DNA from: Pseudomonas monsensis
GTDB lineage: Bacteria; Pseudomonadota; Gammaproteobacteria; Pseudomonadales; Pseudomonadaceae
Direction of reading: 5' to 3'
Length of the DNA: 64,000 nucleotides
Assembly: GCF_014268495.2 (NCBI RefSeq)
Contig: NZ_CP077087.1
Location: 1,057,501-1,121,500, forward strand
The notes beneath the pieces were generated by a model. That model ran no database searches, had not been told where the DNA came from, and was given only the letters and a program-made list of their open reading frames with translations. Each line of letters opens with the position of its first letter. The stretch's first letter is position 1. Positions 18,903 to 27,731 of this stretch are shown piece by piece. A program made the translations under genes and the position numbers.

Positions 18903-19837
18903 TGCATCTCACGCGTCTGCCCCATCAGCAGACCCTGATTGCGCTCGGTCACCTCGCGAATGTAATCCCACAACAAGGTAATCCGCTTGAGCTTCCTCAA
19001 GTCCTCGCGGCAGTACATCCAGAACTGCCGGGTGATGTCGATCTCTTCGGGCAGCACCGGCAACAGGCGTGGATCCTGCGCGGCGAGGAAGCACGGCAGA
19101 ATCGCCAGTGAACGGCCTTGCTGCGCCGCGACGAATTGCGCGATCACGCTGGTGCTGCGCAGATGGGCGCTGGCGCCGGGCAGCACATTTGCCAGGTACA
19201 GCAGCTCCGAGCTGAACGCCAGGTCATCCACATAACTGATGAATTGATGCTTGCCCAAGTCTGCCGGGCGGCGGATCGGTGGGTGTTTGTCGAGGTAGTC
19301 CTGGGTCGCATAGAGCTGCAAGCGGTAGTCGCAGAGTTTGCAGCACACGTACGGCCCGTGCTCCGGGCGCTCCAGGGCGATGACGATGTCGGCTTCGCGT
19401 TTGGACAGGCTGATGAAGTGTGGCAGCGGCAGGATGTCCACCGAGATCGCCGGGTAGGCGTCGACGAAGTGGCTCAGCTGCGGGGTGATGAAAAAGCTGC
19501 CGAAACCTTCGGTGCAGCCCATGCGTACGTGCCCCGACAGCGCCACGCCGGAACCGGACACCTGCTCGCAAGCCATGTGCAGCGTGCTTTCAATCGACTC
19601 GGCATACCCCAGCAGCCGCTGGCCTTCGGCGGTCAGCACAAAACCGCTGGTGCGCGATTTTTCGAACAGCAGCGTACCCAATGCGGCTTCCAGCGAACTG
19701 ATGCGCCGCGACACCGTGGTGTAGTCGACCGCCAGGCGCTTGGCCGCAGTGCTGGCCTTGCGGGTGCGGGCGACTTCGAGGAAAAACTTGAGGTCGTCCC
19801 AATTCAGGGAACCGAGTGAGGTGATGTTTTTTTGCAT
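18890..19837 (-). CDS. LysR-family regulator, divergent from mmsAB
   Basis: The 315-residue regulator has an N-terminal winged helix-turn-helix (WDDLKFFLEVARTRKASTAA, residues about 12-70) and a LysR substrate-binding domain. The start at 19837 (MQKNITSLG) is preferred over a longer frame from 19906, which runs into the shared promoter region. It is divergent from mmsA-mmsB with an inverted repeat between them, so it most likely controls valine catabolism. Its last 45 codons recur as fragments at 13569 and 16247. Confidence 0.88.
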   Translation of the reverse strand: MQKNITSLGSLNWDDLKFFLEVARTRKASTAAKRLAVDYTTVSRRISSLEAALGTLLFEKSRTSGFVLTAEGQRLLGYAESIESTLHMACEQVSGSGVALSGHVRMGCTEGFGSFFITPQLSHFVDAYPAISVDILPLPHFISLSKREADIVIALERPEHGPYVCCKLCDYRLQLYATQDYLDKHPPIRRPADLGKHQFISYVDDLAFSSELLYLANVLPGASAHLRSTSVIAQFVAAQQGRSLAILPCFLAAQDPRLLPVLPEEIDITRQFWMYCREDLRKLKRITLLWDYIREVTERNQGLLMGQTREMQFAD

Positions 19838-19852
19838 GATGGACGGGCTTAT

Positions 19853-19888
19853 ATGTGCGTTCTTATTAGAAGTTTGCACATCTATACT
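19853..19888 (+). promoter_or_regulatory. LysR-type operator and mmsA promoter
   Basis: ATGTGC-N17-GCACAT (19853-19881) is a perfect inverted repeat enclosing a second one, TTCT-TATT-AGAA. A TATACT -10-like box follows at 19883-19888, and no good -35 is present at the right distance. This is typical of a promoter activated by a LysR protein. It lies midway between the divergent lysR and mmsA. Confidence 0.55.
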
Positions 19889-19986
19889 CCAAAAACAGTC
19901 CGACAACCAATTCGTGACACACGCCTCATCTCAAGGCGAACCTTTCGCCTTGGCTCCTACGATAAAAACAAGTTTCGGAGACCAGC

Positions 19987-21513
19987 ATGAACGCATCGCT
20001 TACGCCCAACGAAACCACGGTCCAGAAGGTCAAGCTGCTGATCGACGGCGAGTGGGTCGAATCGCAGACCACCGAGTGGCACGACATCGTCAACCCGGCG
20101 ACCCAGCAAGTGCTGGCCAAAGTGCCGTTCGCCACCGCGGCTGAAGTCGATGCCGCCATCAGTGCCGCACACCGCGCGTTCCAGACCTGGAAACTGACGC
20201 CGATCGGTGCACGCATGCGCATCATGCTCAAACTGCAGGCGCTGATTCGTGAGCATTCCAAACGCATCGCCGTCGTCCTGAGTGCCGAGCAGGGCAAGAC
20301 CATTGCCGATGCCGAGGGTGATATTTTCCGTGGCCTGGAAGTGGTCGAGCACGCGTGCTCCATCGGCACTCTGCAAATGGGCGAGTTCGCCGAAAACGTT
20401 GCCGGCGGCGTCGATACCTACACCTTGCGTCAGCCAATCGGCGTGTGCGCCGGCATCACCCCGTTCAACTTCCCGGCGATGATTCCGCTGTGGATGTTCC
20501 CGATGGCTATCGCCTGCGGTAACACCTTCGTCTTGAAACCTTCGGAACAGGATCCGCTTTCGACCATGCTGCTGGTCGAGCTGGCGATCGAGGCCGGCGT
20601 TCCGGCCGGCGTGCTCAATGTGGTGCACGGCGGCAAGGATGTGGTCGATGCCTTGTGCACCCACAAGGACATCAAAGCGGTATCGTTCGTCGGTTCGACC
20701 GCGGTCGGTACCCACGTCTATGACCTGGCCGGCAAGCACGGCAAACGCGTGCAGTCGATGATGGGCGCGAAGAACCACGCCGTGGTACTGCCGGATGCCA
20801 ATCGCGAACAAGCGCTGAATGCGCTGGTCGGCGCCGGTTTCGGTGCGGCCGGGCAACGTTGCATGGCCACCTCGGTGGTGGTGCTGGTCGGTGCGGCGAA
20901 ACAATGGCTGCCGGACCTGAAAGCGCTGGCGCAGAAACTCAAGGTCAACGCCGGCAGCGAGCCGGGCACCGATGTCGGCCCGGTGATCTCGAAGAAAGCC
21001 AAGGCGCGGATTCTCGAGCTGATCGAAAGCGGCATCAAGGAAGGCGCCAAGCTGGAACTGGACGGTCGCGACATCAAGGTGCCGGGCTACGAGCAAGGCA
21101 ACTTTGTCGGCCCGACCCTGTTCTCGGGGGTGAAGACTGACATGCAGATCTACACCCAGGAAATTTTCGGCCCGGTGCTGGTGGTGCTGGAAGTCGACAC
21201 CCTCGATCAGGCCATCGCGCTGGTCAACGCCAACCCGTTCGGCAACGGCACGGGTCTGTTCACCCAGAGCGGTGCAGCGGCGCGCAAATTCCAGAGTGAA
21301 ATCGACGTCGGCCAGGTCGGCATCAACATCCCGATTCCAGTGCCGGTGCCGTTCTTCAGCTTCACCGGTTCGCGCGGTTCGAAACTTGGCGACCTCGGAC
21401 CGTACGGCAAGCAAGTGGTGCAGTTCTATACCCAGACCAAAACGGTCACGGCGCGCTGGTTCGATGACGACAGCGTCAACGACGGCGTCAACACCACCAT
21501 CAACCTGCGCTGA
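19987..21513 (+). CDS. mmsA: CoA-acylating methylmalonate-semialdehyde dehydrogenase
   Basis: MmsA converts methylmalonate semialdehyde to propionyl-CoA (and malonate semialdehyde to acetyl-CoA) with NAD, at the end of valine catabolism. The 508-residue aldehyde dehydrogenase has the ITPFNFPAMIPLWMFP stretch, the catalytic Cys292 in GQRCMA, and the NPFGNGTGLF and PVPVPFFSFTGSRGS signatures specific to this subfamily. It is followed nine bases later by mmsB. The start at 19987 follows CGGAGA. Confidence 0.95.
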   Translation: MNASLTPNETTVQKVKLLIDGEWVESQTTEWHDIVNPATQQVLAKVPFATAAEVDAAISAAHRAFQTWKLTPIGARMRIMLKLQALIREHSKRIAVVLSAEQGKTIADAEGDIFRGLEVVEHACSIGTLQMGEFAENVAGGVDTYTLRQPIGVCAGITPFNFPAMIPLWMFPMAIACGNTFVLKPSEQDPLSTMLLVELAIEAGVPAGVLNVVHGGKDVVDALCTHKDIKAVSFVGSTAVGTHVYDLAGKHGKRVQSMMGAKNHAVVLPDANREQALNALVGAGFGAAGQRCMATSVVVLVGAAKQWLPDLKALAQKLKVNAGSEPGTDVGPVISKKAKARILELIESGIKEGAKLELDGRDIKVPGYEQGNFVGPTLFSGVKTDMQIYTQEIFGPVLVVLEVDTLDQAIALVNANPFGNGTGLFTQSGAAARKFQSEIDVGQVGINIPIPVPVPFFSFTGSRGSKLGDLGPYGKQVVQFYTQTKTVTARWFDDDSVNDGVNTTINLR

Positions 21514-21522
21514 GGACTGGCC

Positions 21523-22410
21523 ATGAAAATCGCATTTATCGGGCTGGGCAACATGGGCGCGCCGATGGCGCGCAACCTGATCAAGGCCGGCCACTCGCTG
21601 AACCTGGTCGACCTGAACAAAACCGTGCTGGCGGAACTTGAACAACTGGGCGGCAGCATTCGCGCTTCGGCGCGGGAAGCCGCCGAGGATGCCGAACTGG
21701 TGATCACCATGCTGCCGGCCGCTGTGCATGTACGCAGCGTCTGGCTCGGTGAGGATGGTGTGCTTGCCGGTATCGGCAAAGGCGTACCGGCGGTGGATTG
21801 CAGCACCATTGATCCGCAGACCGCCCGCGATGTCGCCGCTGCCGCAGCCAAACAAGGCGTGGCAATGGCTGACGCGCCGGTCTCCGGCGGCACCGGTGGT
21901 GCGACGGCTGGCACGCTGACCTTTATGGTCGGCGCCACGCCGGAGCTGTTCGCCACCCTGCAACCGGTGCTGGCGCAGATGGGTCGCAACATTGTGCATT
22001 GCGGTGAAGTCGGCACCGGGCAGATCGCCAAGATCTGCAACAACCTGCTGCTGGCCATCTCGATGGTCGGCGTCAGTGAAGCGATGGCGCTGGGCGATGC
22101 ACTGGGGATCGACACCTCGGTGCTGGCCGGGATCATCAACAGCTCGACCGGGCGTTGCTGGAGTTCGGAAATGTACAACCCTTGGCCGGGCATCGTCGAA
22201 ACGGCACCGGCCTCGCGCGGGTATACCGGTGGGTTTGGTGCCGAACTGATGCTCAAGGATCTGGGGCTGGCGACCGAAGCGGCGCGTCAGGCGCACCAAC
22301 CGGTCATGCTCGGCGCGGTGGCGCAGCAGTTGTATCAGGCGATGAGTCAGCGCGGCGAGGGCGGCAAGGACTTCTCGGCGATCATTAACAGCTATCGTAA
22401 ACCGCAATAG
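21523..22410 (+). CDS. mmsB: 3-hydroxyisobutyrate dehydrogenase
   Basis: MmsB oxidises 3-hydroxyisobutyrate to methylmalonate semialdehyde, the substrate of MmsA. The 295-residue protein starts with the dinucleotide-binding GLGNMGAPMARNL, has the substrate-binding DAPVSGGTGGA, and the catalytic lysine in GQIAKICNNLL. Its length is normal for the family. It shares the mmsA transcript, which ends at the hairpin at 22619-22655. Confidence 0.95.
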   Translation: MKIAFIGLGNMGAPMARNLIKAGHSLNLVDLNKTVLAELEQLGGSIRASAREAAEDAELVITMLPAAVHVRSVWLGEDGVLAGIGKGVPAVDCSTIDPQTARDVAAAAAKQGVAMADAPVSGGTGGATAGTLTFMVGATPELFATLQPVLAQMGRNIVHCGEVGTGQIAKICNNLLLAISMVGVSEAMALGDALGIDTSVLAGIINSSTGRCWSSEMYNPWPGIVETAPASRGYTGGFGAELMLKDLGLATEAARQAHQPVMLGAVAQQLYQAMSQRGEGGKDFSAIINSYRKPQ

Positions 22411-22440
22411 TTTGCCGCGGTTTTTGTGGTGAGGGCGCTT

Positions 22441-22562
22441 TGTGGCGAGGGGATTTATCCCCGCTGGGTCGCAAGGCGATCCCCTGCGTACTGTCAGTCA
22501 AATCGGCTATTCAGGTTTGGCGACTGCTGCGCAGCCGAGCGGGGATAAATCCCCTCGCCACA
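22441..22562. repeat. REP pair (GTGGCGAGGGGATTTATCCCC type)
   Basis: TGTGGCGAGGGGATTTATCC at 22440 and its reverse complement ending near 22562 face each other across about 80 bases. Each also folds on itself (GGGGATTTATCCCC). This is a REPIN/BIME-like arrangement common between genes in fluorescent pseudomonads. Confidence 0.8.
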
Positions 22563-22618
22563 GGTTCTCTATTGCCACAGCGTCCACAAGGCCAGACAGT
22601 CAGAATGCAGCAGGTGTT

Positions 22619-22655
22619 GCCGGGAAATCACGTCGGGTGATCTCCCGGCTTTTTT
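22619..22655 (+). terminator. Rho-independent terminator after mmsAB
   Basis: GCCGGGA pairs with TCCCGGC, extended inside by ATCAC/GTGAT, followed by six T. It ends plus-strand transcription just before the convergent cupin gene. Confidence 0.85.
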
Positions 22656-22658
22656 GCA

Positions 22659-23003
22659 TCAGGCGAACACGAAATACTTGCGCACGGTCTCGACCACTTC
22701 CCACGTGCCTTTCATCCCCGGCTCTACCACAAAGATGTCGCCAGCACGCAAGTGGATCGGCGCCATGCCATCCGGGGTGATCACGCAGTAGCCTTCCTGG
22801 AAATGGCAGTACTCCCACTTCACGTAGTCGACGCGCCACTTGCCCGGTGTGCAAATCCAGGTGCCCATGATCTTGCTGCCGTCTTCGCTGGTGTAGGCGT
22901 TGAGGTTGACGGTGTGTGGGTCGCCTTCGAGTTTTTCCCATTTGCAGGCATCGAGTACCGGCAGCGGGTGGGTGTCGCGCAGAACGGTGATGGGGGCGGT
23001 CAT
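22659..23003 (-). CDS. Small cupin-domain protein (Cupin_3-like)
   Basis: This 114-residue single-domain cupin has YCHFQEGYCVITPDG and LRAGDIFVVEPGMKGTW, the two cupin motifs of the (R)-ureidoglycine-aminohydrolase/DUF861-like group, without the full metal-binding histidine set. The start at 23003 (MTAPITVL) follows TGGAG; an upstream frame to 23042 lacks a ribosome site. Function is unknown and no operon partner is seen. It is convergent with mmsAB. Confidence 0.75.
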   Translation of the reverse strand: MTAPITVLRDTHPLPVLDACKWEKLEGDPHTVNLNAYTSEDGSKIMGTWICTPGKWRVDYVKWEYCHFQEGYCVITPDGMAPIHLRAGDIFVVEPGMKGTWEVVETVRKYFVFA

Positions 23004-23526
23004 GTGTCGGCTCCAGACAAGGCGATGAAACGGAAGCAGCACCGTATAGCGCCACGCTCTATGTCAGATGTCTGTGCTCGACATTCAGTTATCCATAAAC
23101 GCTGCCTCAGGTTTACTCACAACCTGAATAAACCTTCCTGTGAACTCAATTAACAGCAGTATTGATCCAGGACAAAGGTTATGAAGTTATAACTAATTTA
23201 CTTCTCCGGTATTTTTCTTTTCTTACGTCAGTGCCACCTCGTTAAGTTGTTCTCGAGACTTCTTTCGCATGAGGGCGCGGGCGCTTCACCATACCCCGTC
23301 TTTGTTAAGTAAATATGTCGCTCGTCATGCTGCTCTGCACCAATGGGGCGCGGTGGTTGCGGGACTTCGTACGCTTTTCCCAAGTTGTAAAAAAACCTTG
23401 AATAGTTCGTTGACTCTCCCCTTAAGGGCAGAGTTTAGATTGCCGCCGCGTAAGAAGTTGCTGTGGGAAAAGTTACTTCTCATAAGCCGAAATCATGAAG
23501 TAGTCACGACATATAGGGAGATAGAA
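23004..23526. other. Long AT-rich leader region upstream of the biosynthetic operon
   Basis: This is about 520 bases without a convincing gene. It is richer in A and T than its surroundings, contains the perfect palindrome GTTATAAC (23187-23194), and has a TTGACT at 23410 followed by weak -10-like TTTAGA/TAGATT near 23434-23441. An in-frame extension of the ACP gene through 23269-23526 is rejected. The base composition and length suggest regulation of the operon start, or a junction of transferred DNA. Confidence 0.4.
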
Positions 23527-24096
23527 ATGAACAATCCATTGGACTTGGAACATGTCATTGCCAGCACTCGCGAAATCCTCGCTCAGCTGTTGGTGATGGG
23601 CGCCGATGAAATTGATGAACACAGCAGTATCGTCGAAGACCTCGGTGCCGACTCGCTCGACATCGTCGACCTGAGTTTCCAGCTGGGCCGCCAGTACGGC
23701 TGCACGCTGCCAAAAACCAGCGTACTGGACCACGCCGTGGCGGTGTGCGGCGACGCCAGCGAATTTCTCGCCAGCGGCCGTATCACCGAAAGCGGCAAGG
23801 CCCTGCTCGAGCAAAGCCTGAGTGCCTACACCCCGGATCAACTGAAGGCTGGCATGCAGCCAGCTCAGGTCTTCGCCGCGACCACCGTGCGCAACTGGGC
23901 CAACCAGTGCCGCAACCTCTTCAACTACCTGCCGGCCACCTGCCCGGATTGCGGCGCTCACCAGGCCGTGCTGAACGAGCGTCAGCAAGTGGTCTGTGGT
24001 GCGTGCAGTGCACGTCTGGTGCCGGCGGATGGTGACGAAGTGTCCCGTCAACTGGTCGAGCAGTTTGTCGCCACTCACGTCAAAGAGACGGTGTAG
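23527..24096 (+). CDS. Acyl carrier protein with C-terminal zinc-ribbon extension
   Basis: This 189-residue protein opens the biosynthetic operon. Residues about 5-85 are an acyl carrier domain with the phosphopantetheine serine S43 in LGADSLDIVDL. The unusual second half (about 95-189) contains two cysteine pairs, CPDC (C139, C142) and CGAC (C157, C160), forming a probable zinc ribbon, then a helical tail. A normal ACP is about 80 residues. The start at 23527 follows AGGGAGA. It should carry the growing chain on the KS/CLF pairs encoded next; the zinc ribbon may dock a partner. No phosphopantetheinyl transferase gene is nearby. Confidence 0.85.
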   Translation: MNNPLDLEHVIASTREILAQLLVMGADEIDEHSSIVEDLGADSLDIVDLSFQLGRQYGCTLPKTSVLDHAVAVCGDASEFLASGRITESGKALLEQSLSAYTPDQLKAGMQPAQVFAATTVRNWANQCRNLFNYLPATCPDCGAHQAVLNERQQVVCGACSARLVPADGDEVSRQLVEQFVATHVKETV

Positions 24097-24104
24097 GAGT
24101 TCTC

Positions 24105-25379
24105 ATGCGGGCACGAGAAGTCTATGTGAGCGGGTTCGGTCTGGTTGCGCCCATGGCGCTGGACGCTGCCACGTTGTTCGAGCGGATTTGCCGGAAGCAA
24201 TCCTGTGTCCGCGAACATCCCCGGTTCAAGGCGCTGGGTTTTGCCAACAGCGCGGCGGGGTTTATCGACGACGCGCAGTGGCAGCAGATCGGCGCGGGTT
24301 TCGGCGGCAACGTGGCGCTGCACCCACGGCAAAGCGTGCTGGCCGAGTACGTGGCCCGTCAGGCACTGGAACAGGCCGGTCTGACGCCGGCGGATTTTGC
24401 CCACAGTCGCAGCGGCCTGTTTCTGGGGGCCAACAAGTACTGTGCCGACAGCCATGACTTGCAGCGGGTCAGCCGTTGCATGGACCCGGCCGGCCGCGTT
24501 GACCTCGATCAGCTGCTGGACAACCCGGCCCCGTCGAGCGCGAGGTTCGTGCGGCGGGTCGACCAACAGACCCAGCATCTGGCCGACCGGCTCGGTATCC
24601 GCGATCACATCTCCACTCACTCCGATGCCTGCGCCGCCGGCACCATGGCCATCGGCAGTGCTTACCGGGCCATCGAGCGCGGCGAGATCGACGTGGCTCT
24701 TTGCGGCGCCGTCGAACTGATGGCCAACGAATTGCCTTATTACATGTTCAACAGCCTTGGGGCGCTGTGTCAGGCCGATCTGCCTGCGAGTGAGCAAAGT
24801 CGCCCGTTCATGCCGGACCGCAGTGGTTTTGTACTCAGCGAAGGTTCGGCGATGGTCGTGCTTGAATCCGCCGCGCACGCCCAGCGGCGCAAGGCCGCGC
24901 CACTGGGGCGGGTGCTGGGTTACGCAAATGTCTGCGAGGCCCAGAAGATGACGTCCAGTAGCCGCGACGGCAGCAAATACGAGGAATGCATGGAAGCCGC
25001 AATCGAAGATGCCGGGCTGCTGCGCAGTGCCGTGCAACACGTCAACACCCACGGCACCTCCACTCAGGCCAACGACAGTTGTGAAGCGCTGGCGCTGCAA
25101 CGGTTGTTCGGTGGATGCCAGGACTTCATGACCTTCACCGCGAACAAGTCCGCCATCGGCCACTCTCTGGCCGGCAGCGGTGCGATCGAAGCGGTGCTGT
25201 CGCTGATCAGTCTGCGCGAGGGGGTGCTGCTGCCAACCCTGAACTATCAGCATGAGCGTAGCGAATACCCGTCGCTGAAATTCCTGAGCGAACCGGCGCG
25301 GCAGCCGATCAGCGTGGTGATGTCCAATTCGTTCGGCTTCGGCGGCATCAACAGCTCGCTGGTTCTGGGGAGGGCATGA
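24105..25379 (+). CDS. Beta-ketoacyl synthase, active (KS alpha, pair 1)
   Basis: This 424-residue FabF-like condensing enzyme has the full catalytic triad: Cys176 in SDACAAGT, His316 in NTHGTST and His353 in KSAIGHSLAG, plus the C-terminal SNSFGFGGINSSL loop. It should perform decarboxylative condensation on the carrier protein encoded eight bases upstream. The next gene, one base downstream, encodes a catalytically dead homologue, so the two probably form a KS/chain-length-factor heterodimer. Confidence 0.9.
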   Translation: MRAREVYVSGFGLVAPMALDAATLFERICRKQSCVREHPRFKALGFANSAAGFIDDAQWQQIGAGFGGNVALHPRQSVLAEYVARQALEQAGLTPADFAHSRSGLFLGANKYCADSHDLQRVSRCMDPAGRVDLDQLLDNPAPSSARFVRRVDQQTQHLADRLGIRDHISTHSDACAAGTMAIGSAYRAIERGEIDVALCGAVELMANELPYYMFNSLGALCQADLPASEQSRPFMPDRSGFVLSEGSAMVVLESAAHAQRRKAAPLGRVLGYANVCEAQKMTSSSRDGSKYEECMEAAIEDAGLLRSAVQHVNTHGTSTQANDSCEALALQRLFGGCQDFMTFTANKSAIGHSLAGSGAIEAVLSLISLREGVLLPTLNYQHERSEYPSLKFLSEPARQPISVVMSNSFGFGGINSSLVLGRA

Positions 25380-25380
25380 C

Positions 25381-26439
25381 ATGAACCGAGCCATCTATAT
25401 CAATGCCGCTGCCGTGCTGAACGCGGCCGGCAGCGAATGCGCCGACTTGCTTGGCACCCCGCCGGTAGCCCAGCCACTGGCCTTTGACCCTCGGCGCCAG
25501 GCATTTGCCTTGCCGACGCCGCGTCTGGCCAGTGACCTGTTCGACCGCAAAATCCAGCGCAGCGTCGAGCCGCAGGGGTTGCGGCTGCTGCATTGCACCG
25601 CGCGGCTGGCGCCAGCGCTGGCGGCACTGCAATTGCCCGCGTCGCGCATCGCCCTGACGGCGGCCATTCCGGAGGTCGACGCCCCGAGCCCTTGCTGGGA
25701 CGCGGTCCAAGCGATCATCGAACAGCCGCAAAAACAGCTTGTGCAACTGCTGGCCAATACGCCGCCGCTGCACGCGCTGACCCTGCTCAACAGCAGCGTC
25801 ATGGCTTATGTCGCCGAAGCGCTGAATTGCCATGGGCCGATGGGCGGTTTCTGTTCTCAGGACAACGCCGGGCTCGATGCGCTGATCGAAGCCTGCCAGC
25901 AGATCGGCGAACGCCGTGCCGATGCGGCGCTGGTGGTCAGCAGCAGCCCGAACCTGACGCCGGCGCTGTACCTGCGGGACTCCGATCCGGCAGGCGAACC
26001 GGTTTTCGGTGAAGGCGCAGCGGCTTTGCTGCTGGCCGCGACCCCGCCTGCGGGGGCGACACAGATGCTGCGCGTGGCCGGTTTTGCCCGCGGCTACAGC
26101 GTCGATCCGCAACGCGCTGCTGCGGTCGGTCAACGTGTGATCGAACAGGCCCTGAGTCGCGAGAAGCTGCGTCTGGGCGACGTCGAGCACCTCGTCGGCA
26201 ACGGCGATGACGCTCAATTGATGAGCGTGCTCCAAGCCTCCCGGCACGACATGCGCCACACGCGGGTCTTCACCGGTGAGTTGGGCGCCAGCGGCCTGTT
26301 GACCGATGTTGCCCTGACGTTGCACCTCAGCCGTGAAGCGGCCGCGACGCCGGGCTACACGTTGCTTGTCAGCCACACCCGCGCCGGTCACTGGGGCGCG
26401 TTGCTGTTGGCCAGTGAAACCATGGAGAAGCACGCATGA
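25381..26439 (+). CDS. Ketosynthase homologue without catalytic residues (chain-length-factor-like, pair 1)
   Basis: This 352-residue thiolase-fold protein is shorter than its neighbours. The nucleophile position is Asp161 in SQDNAGLDAL, which aligns with the Q of classical chain-length factors (SEQAGGLDAL-type). The HGT and KxxxGH motifs are replaced by VGNGDDAQ and TGELGASG. It cannot condense by itself and most likely sets chain length with the preceding KS. It overlaps the next KS gene by four bases. Confidence 0.82.
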   Translation: MNRAIYINAAAVLNAAGSECADLLGTPPVAQPLAFDPRRQAFALPTPRLASDLFDRKIQRSVEPQGLRLLHCTARLAPALAALQLPASRIALTAAIPEVDAPSPCWDAVQAIIEQPQKQLVQLLANTPPLHALTLLNSSVMAYVAEALNCHGPMGGFCSQDNAGLDALIEACQQIGERRADAALVVSSSPNLTPALYLRDSDPAGEPVFGEGAAALLLAATPPAGATQMLRVAGFARGYSVDPQRAAAVGQRVIEQALSREKLRLGDVEHLVGNGDDAQLMSVLQASRHDMRHTRVFTGELGASGLLTDVALTLHLSREAAATPGYTLLVSHTRAGHWGALLLASETMEKHA

Positions 26440-27731
26440 GTGCGACACGGATTGTGATCACCGGAATGGGCGCCGTCACCGGCTTCGGTTTCGAATGGCA
26501 GACCCTCTGGGAAAAAATGCTCGGCGCCGAACATTGTGTGCGGCCGTGGCAACCCGATGACGTGGACGACGGGACATTTGCCGTGCGCTATGCCGCGCCT
26601 GTCGACATGCGCCTGATGCCGGAAAAACTGCAAGACCACCCGGCCTGGACGTTGCCCCTGGAAAAGCGCAGCCGCTTTGGCTGGGTGGCTGCCACCCAGG
26701 CGGTCAGCGACAGCGGCCTGCAGCCAGAGCAGTTGCGCGGCGCGGCGGTGTTGTGTGCTTCGGGGGCACCGCAGCACATGCTCGCCGACATGCTGTTGAC
26801 CGAGTCGCCGCAGGGCGGTGTGCCGGGCTGGCAGCATTTGATGTCGCGATCGGCCCAGGTCAGTGCCGAAGGTTCGCTGCGTCAGAGCAATGACCGGCTG
26901 GCGCGTGTGATCGCCGACGATCTGGGGTGTGAAGGACCGGTGATCAACATCAGCAGTGCCTGCGCCGGTGCTTCTCAGGCCATCGGCAATGCCTTTCAGA
27001 TGATTCGACGTGGCGAAGTCAGCGTGGCGCTGGCCGGCGGTGCCGATTCGGTGCTCAACCTGGACACCATGGCCGCGCTGTACCTGCTCGGCGCCGCCTC
27101 GGGCGAACAACGCTGGGGCGCCGATCTGTGCCGGCCGTTCGACCGCGACCGCAGCGGCTTGATTGCCGGTGAGGGCGGTGGTTTTGTCGTCCTCGAAAGC
27201 CTCGAGCATGCCCTGGCCCGTGGCGCGACGCCCTATGCCGAAGTGCTGGGTTTCGGCAGCAGCCTGGATGCCTACAAGGTCACCGCGCCACAACCGCAAG
27301 GACGCGGCGCCGCACTGGCGATGCAGGCCGCGCTGGACGACGCCGGCCTGCGCGCACAGCAGATCGACCTGATCAATGCCCACGGTACCTCGACCCCGCT
27401 CAACGATGTTGCCGAAACCCTGGCGATCAAGAGCGTGTTCGCCGAACAGCAGCATTATCGGGCGTTGGCGGTCAGCGCCAACAAATCGCAATTCGGCCAT
27501 CTGATTGCGGCCGCCGGTGCGCCGGAATGCATCGTCACTGCGCTGGCCTGCCTGAATGACCAGATCACGCCAACGGTGAACCGGCATACCGCCGATGAAC
27601 AGTGCGATCTGGATTATTGCCCCGGTCAGGCTGTCAGCCGTCGGGTTGATTACGCGCTGAGCAATTCCTTCGGATTCGGTGGCCTCAACACCTCGCTGGC
27701 CCTTGGCAAATATCGGGAGCACGGACAATGA
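26436..27731 (+). CDS. Beta-ketoacyl synthase, active (KS alpha, pair 2)
   Basis: This 431-residue FabF-like enzyme has the complete triad: Cys176 in SSACAGAS, His316 in NAHGTST and His355 in NKSQFGHLIAAAG. It is clearly different from the first KS of the operon, so it is not a recent duplicate. Four-base overlaps on both sides tie it to the inactive homologues before and after. A second elongation stage or a distinct substrate is the simplest reading. Confidence 0.9.
   Translation: MSATRIVITGMGAVTGFGFEWQTLWEKMLGAEHCVRPWQPDDVDDGTFAVRYAAPVDMRLMPEKLQDHPAWTLPLEKRSRFGWVAATQAVSDSGLQPEQLRGAAVLCASGAPQHMLADMLLTESPQGGVPGWQHLMSRSAQVSAEGSLRQSNDRLARVIADDLGCEGPVINISSACAGASQAIGNAFQMIRRGEVSVALAGGADSVLNLDTMAALYLLGAASGEQRWGADLCRPFDRDRSGLIAGEGGGFVVLESLEHALARGATPYAEVLGFGSSLDAYKVTAPQPQGRGAALAMQAALDDAGLRAQQIDLINAHGTSTPLNDVAETLAIKSVFAEQQHYRALAVSANKSQFGHLIAAAGAPECIVTALACLNDQITPTVNRHTADEQCDLDYCPGQAVSRRVDYALSNSFGFGGLNTSLALGKYREHGQ

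Noticed and set aside
19957..22407. 816-codon open frame on the minus strand
   Set aside because: It lies opposite mmsA-mmsB, whose products are clear. Long antisense frames are common in GC-rich Pseudomonas genes, and its translation is low-complexity and rich in R, H and Q.
23269..23526. Upstream in-frame extension of the ACP
   Set aside because: It crosses an AT-rich non-coding region, adds no domain, and the ATG at 23527 has a strong ribosome site.
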